Origin: Phymatolithon calcareum
Lineage: Eukaryota; Rhodophyta; Florideophyceae; Hapalidiales
DNA: 64,000 bases
Direction: 5' to 3'
Assembly: GCA_977006965.1 (NCBI GenBank)
Contig: OZ345359.1
Location: 2,418,001-2,482,000, forward strand
Made by a program: the position numbers and the translations under genes. How positions within the stretch are numbered: position 1 is the first letter of the stretch; every line of letters starts with the position of its first letter. The notes beneath the pieces were generated by a model. The model ran no database searches and was not told the origin of the DNA. It was given only the letters and a program-made list of their open reading frames with translations. Shown one piece after another: positions 21,904 to 31,713 of this stretch.

Positions 21904-24158
21904 CTAGTTCTTGGGATCTTTGCCGGCCAAATGAAGCGACCTCAAGTATATGAGTGCACTTTGAACATTCGGATCCAGTCTCGATCGGTCCTTGCTCTGA
22001 ATCTTGTTTACAGCAGAAAAAACTCTCTCAGACTCGCACGATGAAGCAGGAGTGGCAAACCTCCTTAGTGCCACAGCGCGGAGTCTCGGATACTTGTCAT
22101 TGTTATACCAGTAGTTCACCATTCCCATATTCTTGTCAGACCTCAAGATATTCTCTTCATCTGTGGACAAAAGAGACCGATCATTAATTTTCGAAATATA
22201 GCTTTGGAGTTCATCAGGCTCAACGTGCGCCGCAGATGCACAATCGGCCGCGAAGAAGTCGTCTAATGAAAACACGTCATTGACATCGCGACTCACGTTT
22301 TGGGCGGGACTTGTTGCCGAAGACGGAACAGAAGGAGAGGGTGTCGTTTTCTCCATGACATCTCGAACATATTTCTCCGCTGCCTTGAAGTATTCACTGC
22401 GCGTCGATTCGTTATCAACCCAAGAAAAGGTTGCGAGGAGAGGATGGAGAATTATGGATCCCACGTAAATAGGGTGACAGAGTACCTTTTCCTTCACTAC
22501 TTCCATCATCAGCTTCGCAAGTCCCATGGTCGTAGCTGAGGGAAGTCTCGCGGTCCCGGATGAATTTCGAATTTCTGCGCCAACAGAAATTCGCGCCATG
22601 ACCTTCGTAGCGTGAAGAAGCCGTGGAGCAACAACGTGAATCGTGGGATACTTCGAACCTTGCATTTGAACCATTATTTCTACCATGGGCTTGCAAACGT
22701 CAACAACTGCTTGCAGCGTGGGAAGAACAATGGACGTTTGAGCAACTCCGAATTCTGAATCAAGCTTTCTCCAGTACGACTTTGCCGATGGGCTACTTTT
22801 CTTTTCGATAAATAGATATATATCCGTGGCGGAATGAATGAAGCGACTGCAGGTAGAGTGTATTTGACCGAACCGAGTATCCACTTCCGAGATGAGCGAT
22901 TTTCCGCTCGGAAGCTCAGAGTTCCACCCACTCTGTTTGAATACGCGAACAATTTCCCGCATAGCTTCTAAATTGGTCCAGACCCCATGCAGCTGTTCAG
23001 CCTTTAGCCTCTCCTTTGAAAACACGGTCTTCATCACCGTGTTCATCTGATGCGGAATGCATCCAACCCATGAATAGTCCAGCGGAGCAACATTTTCGGA
23101 CACACTTCTGCCGACAATGTTTGGCATGTTCTTAGCACAATCCGAAACGAGAGAAAAACGGTCCTGAAAATGTGCGAAAGGAATTCCAGTATGTTGCAAA
23201 CACATTGAGTTCAACAAAGACCGAATTGCCAGCGCGCTTTCACCGGAATTAGGGGGAAGAGGGGAGACGAATATTGTGCGAGTGATTAATCTGAGGTTTT
23301 TCATGCTCTTCCGGGAATGAGAAGAACCGCCGGCCGGTCCGGCTGCTGTATTCCAAAGCCTCGTATTGCCGGTATGGAAGTAGTGTAGAGTGAGATCGTA
23401 CACCTTCGCGCCAGTATGCTTCTGCTTAAGTCCATCACAGCTCATCGCACCGCCAATCGAAAGCGCATCCTTCAGGCGAAATTCCTTGTCCTTCTTACGT
23501 TCTTCTGCTTCGATCTCCAGCACCTTACCGCGGACAGTCGTGGCGCACGGCAAAAGCGTTTTTGCATCCACGGCCTGTCCTGGCATCATCGCGGTCCCTG
23601 CATCAAAAACAGCAAGAGCAAAGCGCTCTACGCCGTCGTGACCTTGCGTCCAGCTAAGCGCAAAAAGATCCATATAGCATGCCATGGCCCCGCTCGTGAA
23701 ATCTTGCTCCTAGTTGCCAGATTGACAGATTTAGGTACGATCTGTCCCATTGCTCGCCTCTTGTTCCCCAAATCTTCATGCTTTCCGACGTGGGCAGCCA
23801 GCGAATTTGTTCCCCCACGCTTTGGATCATATCTACGAACAGGATCGTCACAGTTTGACGCGTAGTATGGACAAACCAGAAAGCCTGTATCGTTATGCGT
23901 TCCGTTTCGGCAGAGAAGATACCAGCCTTTGTAGTACGGGGACCTTTTTCTGGATTTTCCTGACGATTGATTCACGGTTGAATGCGGGACTAGCCAGAAC
24001 GCGCTCGATTGCCCTCTACAGATGGCAGCGACAATTTTTTTCGCCTGGCTTTTGTCGATGTCGGCGACATCCGAATGTACAGCAACCGATAGAGGCTGCA
24101 CTTCATTTACATGATTGAAGCTCACTGCATCCTGGAGAGCATTTTGATTGGCATCCAT
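21904..24158 (-). pseudogene. hAT transposase, split by one frameshift
   Basis: The 593-codon catalytic part (21904-23685) has the hAT acidic triad in context: Asp84 in SCDGLKQKH, Asp182 in SLVSDCAKNMP and Glu553 in CESERVFSAVNK. It ends with the C-terminal dimerisation block (KYPRLRAVALRRFATPASS). The upstream ORF, with a probable ATG at 24156-24158, encodes a BED-like zinc finger (CPYYASNC, then His-x5-His-like GKHED) and a basic linker. The two overlap in different frames around 23,690, where the catalytic reading starts MACYMDLFALSW, the usual post-BED segment. One frame change separates DNA-binding and catalytic halves, so the copy is probably inactive, unless the shift is a sequencing error. 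It cuts and pastes DNA in the nucleus when intact. Confidence 0.85.
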
Positions 24159-24596
24159 GGTGTGCGGGAATGCAAGTCGAAAGGCAAAGGACTGACTTCG
24201 AATTTGACTTGGTTGCCGACCCAATCCGCCTGCAATCCGCTGTAAGCTAGTTCGTCTGTTTTTCGTTCGTTCCGCTCACTTTTCGAAAATATCCATTCCG
24301 CTTTCATTCCGCTGTAAGTAAATTCTACTTATTTTCATTCGTTTCACTCACTTCAGGAAATTATCCACTCCGCTTTCAATCCGTAAAATATTTATTGTCC
24401 AAAATTCGTTCTTTTCACTCGAAAATCAAAAACGATTCTCAAATTTTCGTTCGGTTTCAGCCTGCTTGATGAAAAATAAGAAAAATTCGCGCGCTTTCCC
24501 CGCAATTATGGAGAAATTCGTTCGAAATCCGTTCGCTCAACCGGATTACGAGTGAGTAATCAGGCCAATCCGCTCACTGGAATCCCTGGTTCAAAG

Positions 24597-26400
24597 CCAG
24601 TTCTACCTTTATTGTAATGGAGGGCGGTGAGTGAAACTTTTCATATTTGCCCACCTCAATCCTGCCATCACCAACCTCTTGAGATCATACACTGCGTGCA
24701 GACCGCCGATGATGGCATGCACATCTCTACAAGATAACTACCACCGGTGACCCGCATGGATCGATACCCAATGTTATGTCTCGGCGCCACAGTCGGTGGC
24801 AGCCGGAAAGCGACCACCCGCGATGACATTCGAGCGTTAATCGGCAATACCAAAGACTGTCTTGGAGCCGCAACCAGTGGCAGTCAAGGAGCGGCGGCGC
24901 GCGCGCGATTCCCATGCCGAGCCAAGTCGTTCGACACCGTCTCGAGGCGCAACCAGCGGCATTAGACAAGCCGCTACGCGCAAAGACGCTCCCGCGACAA
25001 CCTAAGTCGCCCGACAGCGCCTGGCCGCCACAACCGGTGGCCGCCTGGAAAAACCGTTAGGCGTATGATGACGACCGGGCCAAGAACGCCTTCCAGAAGC
25101 TCTCCATGCGACCCTCTCATCAGGTAGCGCCACTCGGCGCCGCGCTGCGACCGGCCGAGAATTTGTGCGTCATATTCATAGGCGCGCACACCCGCCAGCG
25201 GCTGAAAACGCGGCCCCACACAGCGCAGAGTCAAAAGATTGCATGACAGTCCCACCGGCGCGCACAGTCGCCAACAACTGCTCCAGAGTTCGAGCCTCGC
25301 CGATCGAAACGCCTATATCAAGAAGGACGCTGAAGAAACCTTGATCTCCAGCACACGCATCGCAAGCTTGCAGACGCATTCACACGGAGGCACGCACTTC
25401 GGAACGTGCCTGAACCGAGACATGAACCGCGCGCAAGGCAGCGAACAGCGTAAGGAGCTCTTTGGTACACCGGCTGTCCTTTTTCCACAAGGACTCGTGG
25501 ATATCTGATTTCTCGGCGGAAGGTTGACAGGAGCGCTTTTCGAGTTAACAGCCCACGTTTTTTTTGTTTACCACCCACCCACCCTTCATAGTCTTTTGTA
25601 GTAGTAGTGAAGCTATCGCACGGCTACAACTACGGCAATCCGGTTCTCCGGCAAGCGGTGCTTGTCCGGGAGGAGGTTCCTAAGAGTTACTGGACGGTGT
25701 CCGGGAACTCTAGTAAGGAGAAGCGCGACATTGCTCGCCTTCTCTGGGGAGCTAGACCGTTGGACGCCGTGAAAGCAAAGTCGCAAAAATTTCGGTTTTA
25801 TGTTTTCGAATAAAACCGCAGATCTTCCTAAAGTCTGTCAAGGCAGGCAGTCTCCAAGCCTACCTCGCTATCAAAATGTGCGATTCAAGTGGGAAGAGAA
25901 AATTTCAACAATTTTTCGGACTACAACTTCTTGTTCATACACTTAACCTTCGATTTTCGCACCGTAGAGAACGGGTATTCTGTGTGCTTGTGCTCTCTCG
26001 TTTGCTACCTTATAGTTTCTGCGCCTAAAATTTTCCAAGGCGATCCCGTATTCCATGTTGCTTACACAGCGTGGGACGAAAACGGACGGAATCGGCTCGC
26101 CAGGGAGCAGAGGGGATGAAAATCGCAGAAGTCGATTATTTCGCTCCTTTATAGACGTAACTACATGTAGATTGTTCCGATTCTCATGGTTCTATATTCA
26201 AAAGAAAGGCCTTGCTCTCCGGCTTCTGCAGATGCGATTTTCAGCTCATAATTCGCTTTCAATAAGTGCCAAGCAGACCAAAACTGTGTTTTTAAAAAAA
26301 TCATGAGTACCGGTATTTATGCAATAAGTCGCTTTATACATTTCTCCATTTTTGAAACTGACTCTCCGTTTACCCAATGAAAATCAGCCAAGTACCACAC
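24597..26400. other. GC-rich repeat relics, no intact gene
   Basis: Between 24,780 and 25,045 a degenerate repeat of about 80 bp occurs four times, each centred on a GCCACAACCGGTGGC-like inverted word (near 24,785, 24,869, 24,945 and 25,025). The stretch 25,325-25,690 is related to 19,770-20,110. An open stretch at 25,607-25,813 ends in a charged tail and resembles, weakly, 40,330-40,400. The rest, to 26,400, is AT-richer with nothing recognised. Confidence 0.5.
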
Positions 26401-26422
26401 CTTCGTTTGGGACATAGTTTTC

Positions 26423-26456
26423 ACCAGTGCAGGTCCTTTTAAGGACCTGCACTGGT
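26423..26456. repeat. Perfect 16-bp-stem palindrome
   Basis: ACCAGTGCAGGTCCTT is followed by TT and then its exact reverse complement. It lies ~200 bp beyond the end of the inverted Hint gene copy. It contains no recognisable regulatory motif. Confidence 0.75.
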
Positions 26457-26656
26457 AACAGCTTATCAGTTGTTTCAAAAAAGTACCGAAGAAAAAAGAT
26501 TCTGGTAGCTGCCACTAAAGTTGAAAAAGACAGACAACGCCCTATCCCGCACAGCACAAAAACACTGCCGTCGCAATTGTGCTTCAAGTCATGGAGTTAC
26601 AAGACCCTGACCATAAAATTGTCATTTGTAACATTTCCGCCCATGAGCACTGGAGT

Positions 26657-27295
26657 TTGTGCAATAATCGATTGCCTTGGTTCTCTTTTCAAAGTGGACC
26701 CGTTCAGCACCTGTTTGTGTAGAGAATTTGATAATGAATGCGCCACTGATTATCATGCGCGAGACAACTGGTCCATCAGTACATGCGGAAAACGCGATTC
26801 ATTTTCATCGCCCAAGGGTACTTTGAAACAGTTCCAAACGCCAAGATTGTAGCTACTCGGGAAACATCGAGTACTGGACGGGAAGACGGAACCTGATCAT
26901 CAGTTTCTGGAAGCATTCTGGAAAGTCCGGGAACAGTCACACGAAGAGCACTGTGCAGAAAGCGAATCGGCGTCTCCAACGCACGGGCAGCAATCGGAGG
27001 AACTGCGGATGTGTATGTGGAAGCAAGAACAGCACCACCGCCTCCTTGCCTCACAAGAATTGTCCCGGATGCCGTCTGCGGGTTATACAACCCGATCATC
27101 ATTTCCAGTTTCACAGCTGTGACAGATTCTTCTACAAGCGTTCCATTTTTCTCGACAAACAATTTGTCGCCGACTTTCACTTCTCCGGCGAATATGAGAT
27201 GACCATTGACGTACAAGTAGTGGGAGGGAGATGCCGCAACGGTTCCAGTTCTGCTTGACAGTCTTACCATTTTGGTGGCAATCGTATTCACCGAA
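26657..27295 (-). pseudogene. Truncated inverted copy of the Hint-domain gene
   Basis: This ~639-bp block is the reverse complement of 28541-29179 with only scattered differences. It encodes residues ~154-321 of the Hint protein plus its 3' flank, with four amino-acid changes that I can see (Thr to Ala, Glu to Lys, Ser to Phe, Thr to Ser). It lacks the promoter, signal peptide, Ser/Pro-rich ectodomain and the catalytic Cys of the Hint domain. Its 5' edge sits directly against the terminal-inverted-repeat element at 27297. If read from either side, its transcript would be antisense to the intact gene. Confidence 0.88.
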
Positions 27296-27296
27296 T

Positions 27297-27800
27297 TTCG
27301 GATGATCCTATTTTAGGATATCCCCCTTCTAGACAAACAGAACTCCTTCTGGAAAAAGGTTCTGAAATGCTCCGTGCCAGGATCTTTATCTACTTTTGCT
27401 CGGGAATCTCGCGTGATTTAAAACGTGAACATGCCATTTCGCCACAGCTACAGGCGCTTGGGGAACTGAAAACCGCGGACGGTTGCGGTTATACTCAATT
27501 TCTCGCACTGGTTATTTTCAAAAACTAGAGTGAAGAAATGATCCATAGCTTAAAAGCTGGTATATCACTAATTTCGAAATCTCAGCAGCCCAAAGACAGC
27601 TTTGTAATATAAGTTTGCAGAATACAGAGGCGGCAATATAATTCCTCAAGCGGCAGTCCTTTTGCACATGGTAGCACAGAACACACACTGCTTTGGCCAT
27701 CCATGGTGCATGCTGTACTACACGGAGGGTTTCAGAACCTTTTTCCGGAAGGAGATCTGTTTGTCTAGAACGGGGATGTCCTAAAATAGGATCATCCGAA
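27297..27800. mobile_element. Non-autonomous element with ~80-bp terminal inverted repeats
   Basis: The left end TTCGGATGATCCTATTTTAG (27297) is repeated in inverted form ending at 27800. The match continues through TCTAGACAAACAGA, GGAAAAAGGTTCTGAAA and CTCCGTG to about 27,377 and 27,720. The inner ~340 bp hold no gene. I cannot see a clear target duplication, so the superfamily is undetermined. It is MITE-like, and it lies between the two Hint gene copies, abutting the truncated one. Confidence 0.75.
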
Positions 27801-27974
27801 GTTCAATGATGAACAATGGTGCACATTCAGTCTGCATCATCCATGACTTCCTGTGCGTTTTTTCGATGCCCAATGCGACTTTCTTTGAATCCTTCAGACG
27901 ATGCCCATTTTGGGCACCGCAAGGCGTCAGTTCCGGAGTGACAAAATTTCGAGAATTCGCTACAGCTTTTGCAG

Positions 27975-27984
27975 TCTATATAGC
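27975..27984 (+). promoter_or_regulatory. Possible TATA box of the Hint gene
   Basis: TCTATATAGC lies about 115 bases upstream of the ATG at 28095. It is the only good TATA match between the TIR element and the start codon. Confidence 0.4.
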
Positions 27985-28094
27985 ACAATCGTTTGTCCTA
28001 AGACAATCCATATCGCCCGAAAAGCAACCGCCCAGTGCTTCCTGAAAAGACCATACGCGTTCACAATTTCAACTTTCCAACGACAGTAACCAAC

Positions 28095-29060
28095 ATGAAG
28101 CTAATTTTCGTCCCCGTAACGCTTCTGTTCATTTTATTCCCGACGACATGTTTGTCGGCTCCAGTACCCTCTTCTGCTTCCCCGGATCTTTCATTCTATG
28201 TTCCTTCTGACCACACCCCCTGTACAGAACCCTCTCTTCTGTCGTCGCTAGCGATTCCAAACTTGGCGTCTTCTATCGAGCAATCCGTGGAACCATCTGT
28301 GGAGCCAAGCATGGAACCGAACAGCTCAATGCCGCCAATCACTGTGGATGAGTTTTATTCGTCGCCGGAGCCGATCGTGATCCCGACGTTGAGCAATTCT
28401 AAGAAGGGCAATGCGTGTTTCCCTCAACACGCACTGGTGAAACTTTCGACCGGCCAGGAGATCGAGATGAAGAATTTGAAAGTTGGCGATTTTGTTCAGG
28501 TTGCACCGGGCGAGTTCAGCCCAGTGCTCATGTTCACTCATTCGGTGAATACTATTACCACCGAAATGGTAAGACTGTCAAGCAGAACTGGAACCGTTGC
28601 GGCATCTCCCTCCCACTACTTGTACGTCAATGGTCATCTCATATCCGCCGGAGAAGTGAAAGTCGGCGACAAATTGTTTGTCGAGAAAAATGGAACGCTT
28701 GTAGAAGAATCTGTCACAGCTGTGAAACTGGAAATGATGATCGGGTTGTATAACCCGCAGACGGCATCCGGGACAATTCTTGTGAGGCAAGGAGGCGGTG
28801 GTGCTGTTCTTGCTTCCACATACACTACCGCAGTTCCTCCGATTGCTGCCCGTGCGTTGGAGACGCCGATTCGCTTTCTGCACAGTGCTCTTCGTGTGAC
28901 TGTTCCCGGACTTTCCAGAATGCTTCCAGAAACTGATGATCAGGTTCCGTCTTCCCGTCCAGTACTCGATGTTTCCCGAGTAGCTACAATCTTGGCGTTT
29001 GGAACTGTTTCAAAGTACCCTTGGGCGATGAAAATGAATCGCGTTTTCCGCATGTACTGA
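28095..29060 (+). CDS. Secreted protein with a hedgehog-type Hint (hog) domain
   Basis: A 321-residue protein from the ATG at 28095; the frame stays open upstream to a GTG at 28035 but the ATG directly starts a signal peptide (residues 1-21, MKLIFVPVTLLFIL). Residues 22-107 form a Ser/Pro/Glu-rich ectodomain with VEPSVEPSMEP repeats. The Hint domain starts at Cys108 in GNACFPQHALV, matching the GCFP-type autocleavage site, followed by MKNLKVGDFVQV, the histidine block AASPSHYLYVNG (Ser in place of the usual Thr before x-x-His), a second VKVGDKLFV strand, and GLYNPQTASGTILV. The usual late SCYA block is ASTYT here, with no Cys. By homology the domain should cleave its own N-terminal peptide bond through a thioester. 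Whether a lipid is attached is unknown. It is intronless, with a hydrophilic C-terminus. It faces its own truncated copy 1.2 kb away. Confidence 0.88.
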   Translation: MKLIFVPVTLLFILFPTTCLSAPVPSSASPDLSFYVPSDHTPCTEPSLLSSLAIPNLASSIEQSVEPSVEPSMEPNSSMPPITVDEFYSSPEPIVIPTLSNSKKGNACFPQHALVKLSTGQEIEMKNLKVGDFVQVAPGEFSPVLMFTHSVNTITTEMVRLSSRTGTVAASPSHYLYVNGHLISAGEVKVGDKLFVEKNGTLVEESVTAVKLEMMIGLYNPQTASGTILVRQGGGGAVLASTYTTAVPPIAARALETPIRFLHSALRVTVPGLSRMLPETDDQVPSSRPVLDVSRVATILAFGTVSKYPWAMKMNRVFRMY

Positions 29061-29280
29061 TGGACCAGTTGTCTCGCGCATGTATAATCAGTGGCGCATT
29101 CATTATCAAATTCTCTACACAAACAGGTGCTGAACGGGTCCACTTTGAAAAGAGAACCAAGGCAATCGATTATTGCACATACACCAAAGCGCTCTCCTCA
29201 AGCGTTTCATGTTCTTTCATAGCTTTGTAGTAAATATCTACAGTTCTTCTTCTTCTCTGCATGCACTTTTGTCTTAGCTT

Positions 29281-29622
29281 TTGACATCAAACACGACCCA
29301 AAGCGCCCGACAACGACGGGAAACCTTAGCCTTCAAAATGCTAGAACGGAAAAAAGCGAGAGAACGTGCCTACCGCAACGAACCGCTGGGACGAAAGGAC
29401 ATGCAAGAGTGGCATTATACAAGGAAACACATCGCCGAGATGGAGAATAGGGAACCGTTTGGAGAAGCGGAAAAGCGCATCCAAACGAACCAGTCTGCGG
29501 AATCGCTTCTGTCAATGTTCTTGACAATGGAAGGTGACCGCCTTGAAACGAAGAGAAAGATTGCTCTGCACTTTGTGCGGCTTAGAGCTGTTGTGATATT
29601 AAATACCACGGGTATCTTTTAA
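29281..29622 (+). pseudogene. Unrecognised repeat protein family, fragment A
   Basis: The frame starts at a TTG; the first ATG is at 29338. It is highly charged (RKKARERAYR) and contains REPFGEAEKRIQ, which matches the FGEAAEKSLET segment of the relic at 16.5 kb, followed by an acidic Met-rich helix. It may be the C-terminal part of a protein whose N-terminal module lies in the next fragment's family. I do not recognise it. Confidence 0.4.
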
Positions 29623-29642
29623 AGTCTACTTTAGTCGTTAGA

Positions 29643-29960
29643 ATGGGGAGTTTTTCTAGGACAACTCCCAAAAAAAGCATAAAAGAAAGAAAGAAGAGAA
29701 AGATCCCCTATGATAAGACAAGAGACATTCCAGCAATCCTCAACTTCCCCAAGGTGGAACAGAGGCAACTCACGCTCCTGTACATATGTAGTAGATTTGC
29801 ACAGGTGTCCACAACAAGCATGGCAGAAAAATTCGGAAGCAGAGCTCGACGCTAAATTGCAACTCTGCAATGCACATATGCAGGATACGAACTTGAAGGA
29901 AAAAACAAATTGGACAGAGAAAAAGATCTGGGGGAGCCTTTGCTATTCAGCAGGACCCTC
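29643..29960 (+). pseudogene. Unrecognised repeat protein family, fragment B
   Basis: From an ATG at 29643 the frame reads a basic start, then IPYDKTRDIPAILNFPKV, QRQLTLLY and RFAQVSTTSMAEKFG, ending at 29855. Another frame stays charged to about 29,960. It is collinear with the minus-strand relic at 17.4-17.7 kb. Because the FG-helix module (fragment A) precedes this module, two tandem copies may be broken here. Confidence 0.45.
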
Positions 29961-30886
29961 ATAGAGTGCATGCAGAACGAAGAAGGCCTATACTGTAGCC
30001 CAGGTACGAACAGTTGAGTTCACGACTATACAGGAGTTCCGAAAATGAGTTAGGATTATCTGAGTACTAAGTTTTTCTGTCCACCCTTCTGGAGGTGCGT
30101 TTTCGTGAGCTACACAAAGGTAGGCAGCAACTGAGGAAGCCTTGCTCATTTCGTCGGAAGTCTGTGGGGCTTTAAATAATCTTGGATTTTAATACGGCCC
30201 CCAAAATGACTTGCACCACAAGTCTGTCGCAAAGCTGCGGTTTCCGTTCTTAAACTTGATCCTGTTTCATAAATCCTTTGGAGGGGAAGAACAAATAGTG
30301 TATCGTAATTAAACTTGGTGGTCCTGTGAATACAAAGGGACCCTGTGGAGCTACGTGCGACCAGGTCAAGGCCTAGGTACCTTGGCCGTCGGAATGGTGT
30401 GAAGCAATAATATTCGTTGGGTTGTATTTGCTTTTTTAAAGTGTTTTGTGTAAAGAAATCTACCAAGATTGTTGTAGACTACGTGGATACGATACGTAAT
30501 CCCATTTGTACCTCATATCCTCATAAGATTGGTCCGGTTATGCGTCTGCTGCAGTTCAGCAGTCACTATTTCATGTCGATCTCTCCTCTCATGTCTGCGA
30601 AAATCACTTGCTTGAGTTCCGAATCCCGCAAAAAAGTGCGGCCTCGACGAACTCACCTCAGAAATAGTTTATAACACATGGTGTCACTTTCAGAAGAGAA
30701 GGAAGCGAATTCGAATTAACGCAACAACGAAACAGAGGCGCTTCAGAAACTGCGTGCACACTTTCCATGTTACACAACAAGGAGCGGTCGCAATCAGGGC
30801 TTTGGCGCAGAAACTAACGAACCTCGTAACGTCAGAAAATCGAATATGACACGCTCCCTGTAAGGTGGCTAATCTAAGTGCTAATT
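29961..30886. other. Intergenic, nothing recognised
   Basis: There is a 106-codon open frame on the minus strand (30146-30466), without start context or family resemblance; I do not support it as a gene. The segment ends in TAATT, the target site duplicated by the copia insertion. Confidence 0.4.
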
Positions 30887-31675
30887 TGTTGTTCAAAATT
30901 TGAATAGTTACTTCTCTATAACTATCGGTTGCTAGTCTAACACCCTATTATTGTATTTCTAATATTTGTATGTACATATGGAGTTTCTTTTAAACAGAAG
31001 CTCGTGTTTATCTCGTGATATGAACAGTTACGGATTCCGATATTATATTTTCTTTACTTCTATGTAACTTTCGTATGTCCCACTTTCCGAATATAGGACA
31101 TGTGCAAAGCATACTTTTAATATCCTTTATACTTTTATACTATTATAACACTATCAGTTTGGGTTGTCTATAACAATTGTACTTAAATAAGAAGTATACA
31201 TAACACCAAATGGTTTACACTCTAGTACACAACTCTAATACAGTATGCAGAGTACTTTAGATCAATTTGTACAGTTGTTAGGATACTACTGGACTATAGT
31301 TTAAACTAGTTAAATAGATTAATGTCTCGATCCTTGAAGGCTGATCCTGTCCAAATAGAGCCGAAGGATTATTCCTGTAGTTTCTAGAATTTACTTAGTG
31401 ACTTCTAGAGTTTTTATATAGTGGTTTCTAGAACCTTTTCGATGTTACTAGAAACATCCGGGGAAGCTTTTAGACAGGTTTTGTTCCTCAGTATGATAGT
31501 GTTTAAAGTAGTATATAAGCGGACACTAGGTCTGCCCGAGTAGAAAAAGTTAAGCAAGCAATAAAGGAGAAACTACCAACCAGTTTCTCAACAAGAATCC
31601 TTACTCAGCCGAGTGGGGGCAACTTTCGCCAGTTGGCAACAAGTTGCTATTCTAAGTTTCTGATTTTTACCGACA
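30887..31675 (+). repeat. 5' LTR of the copia element
   Basis: 789 bp, TG...CA ends. It contains a TATA box (31511-31519) and an AATAAA signal (31559-31564 region). Compared with the 3' LTR, differences include T/A in ATTGTATTTC, A/G in GTACATATGG and A/G in AAACAGAAGC. Confidence 0.95.
31511..31519 (+). promoter_or_regulatory. LTR TATA box
   Basis: GTATATAAG precedes the probable transcription start (about 31,540) and the polyadenylation-like AATAAA, giving an ordinary U3-R-U5 arrangement. The same motif is in the 3' LTR near 38,510. Confidence 0.65.
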
Positions 31676-31713
31676 TTCCGGAATTCAAGGTAATTTCGAA
31701 ACCAAGGATCACA

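Larger units (their letters stand above)
18889..24588. mobile_element. hAT transposon, complete ends, 5.7 kb
   Basis: The element begins CAGGGTTTACACTGAGCGG (18889) and ends with the inverted form of CAGGGATTCCAGTGAGCGG (24588), about 20 of 23 matches, with the CAGGG start typical of hAT. It is flanked by the perfect 8-bp target duplication GTTCAAAG (18881-18888 and 24589-24596), the length expected for hAT. Both subterminal zones (18,900-19,370 and 24,225-24,570) carry many degenerate copies of TTCACTCGCAATCCG-like words, probable transposase-binding sites. The transposase lies near the right end on the minus strand. The left ~2 kb (19.4-21.4 kb) is GC-rich, non-coding, partly shared with 25.3 kb, and is probably a nested insertion or captured DNA. 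Confidence 0.92.
26657..29179. repeat. Inverted repeat, ~640-bp arms, 1.25-kb spacer
   Basis: Arms 26657-27295 and 28541-29179 are near-identical in opposite orientation. The spacer holds the TIR element and the 5' half of the Hint gene. A read-through transcript could form a long double-stranded RNA. Confidence 0.88.

Noticed and set aside
30146-30466. 106-codon minus-strand frame next to the copia element
   Set aside because: Length expected by chance in this composition; no motif.
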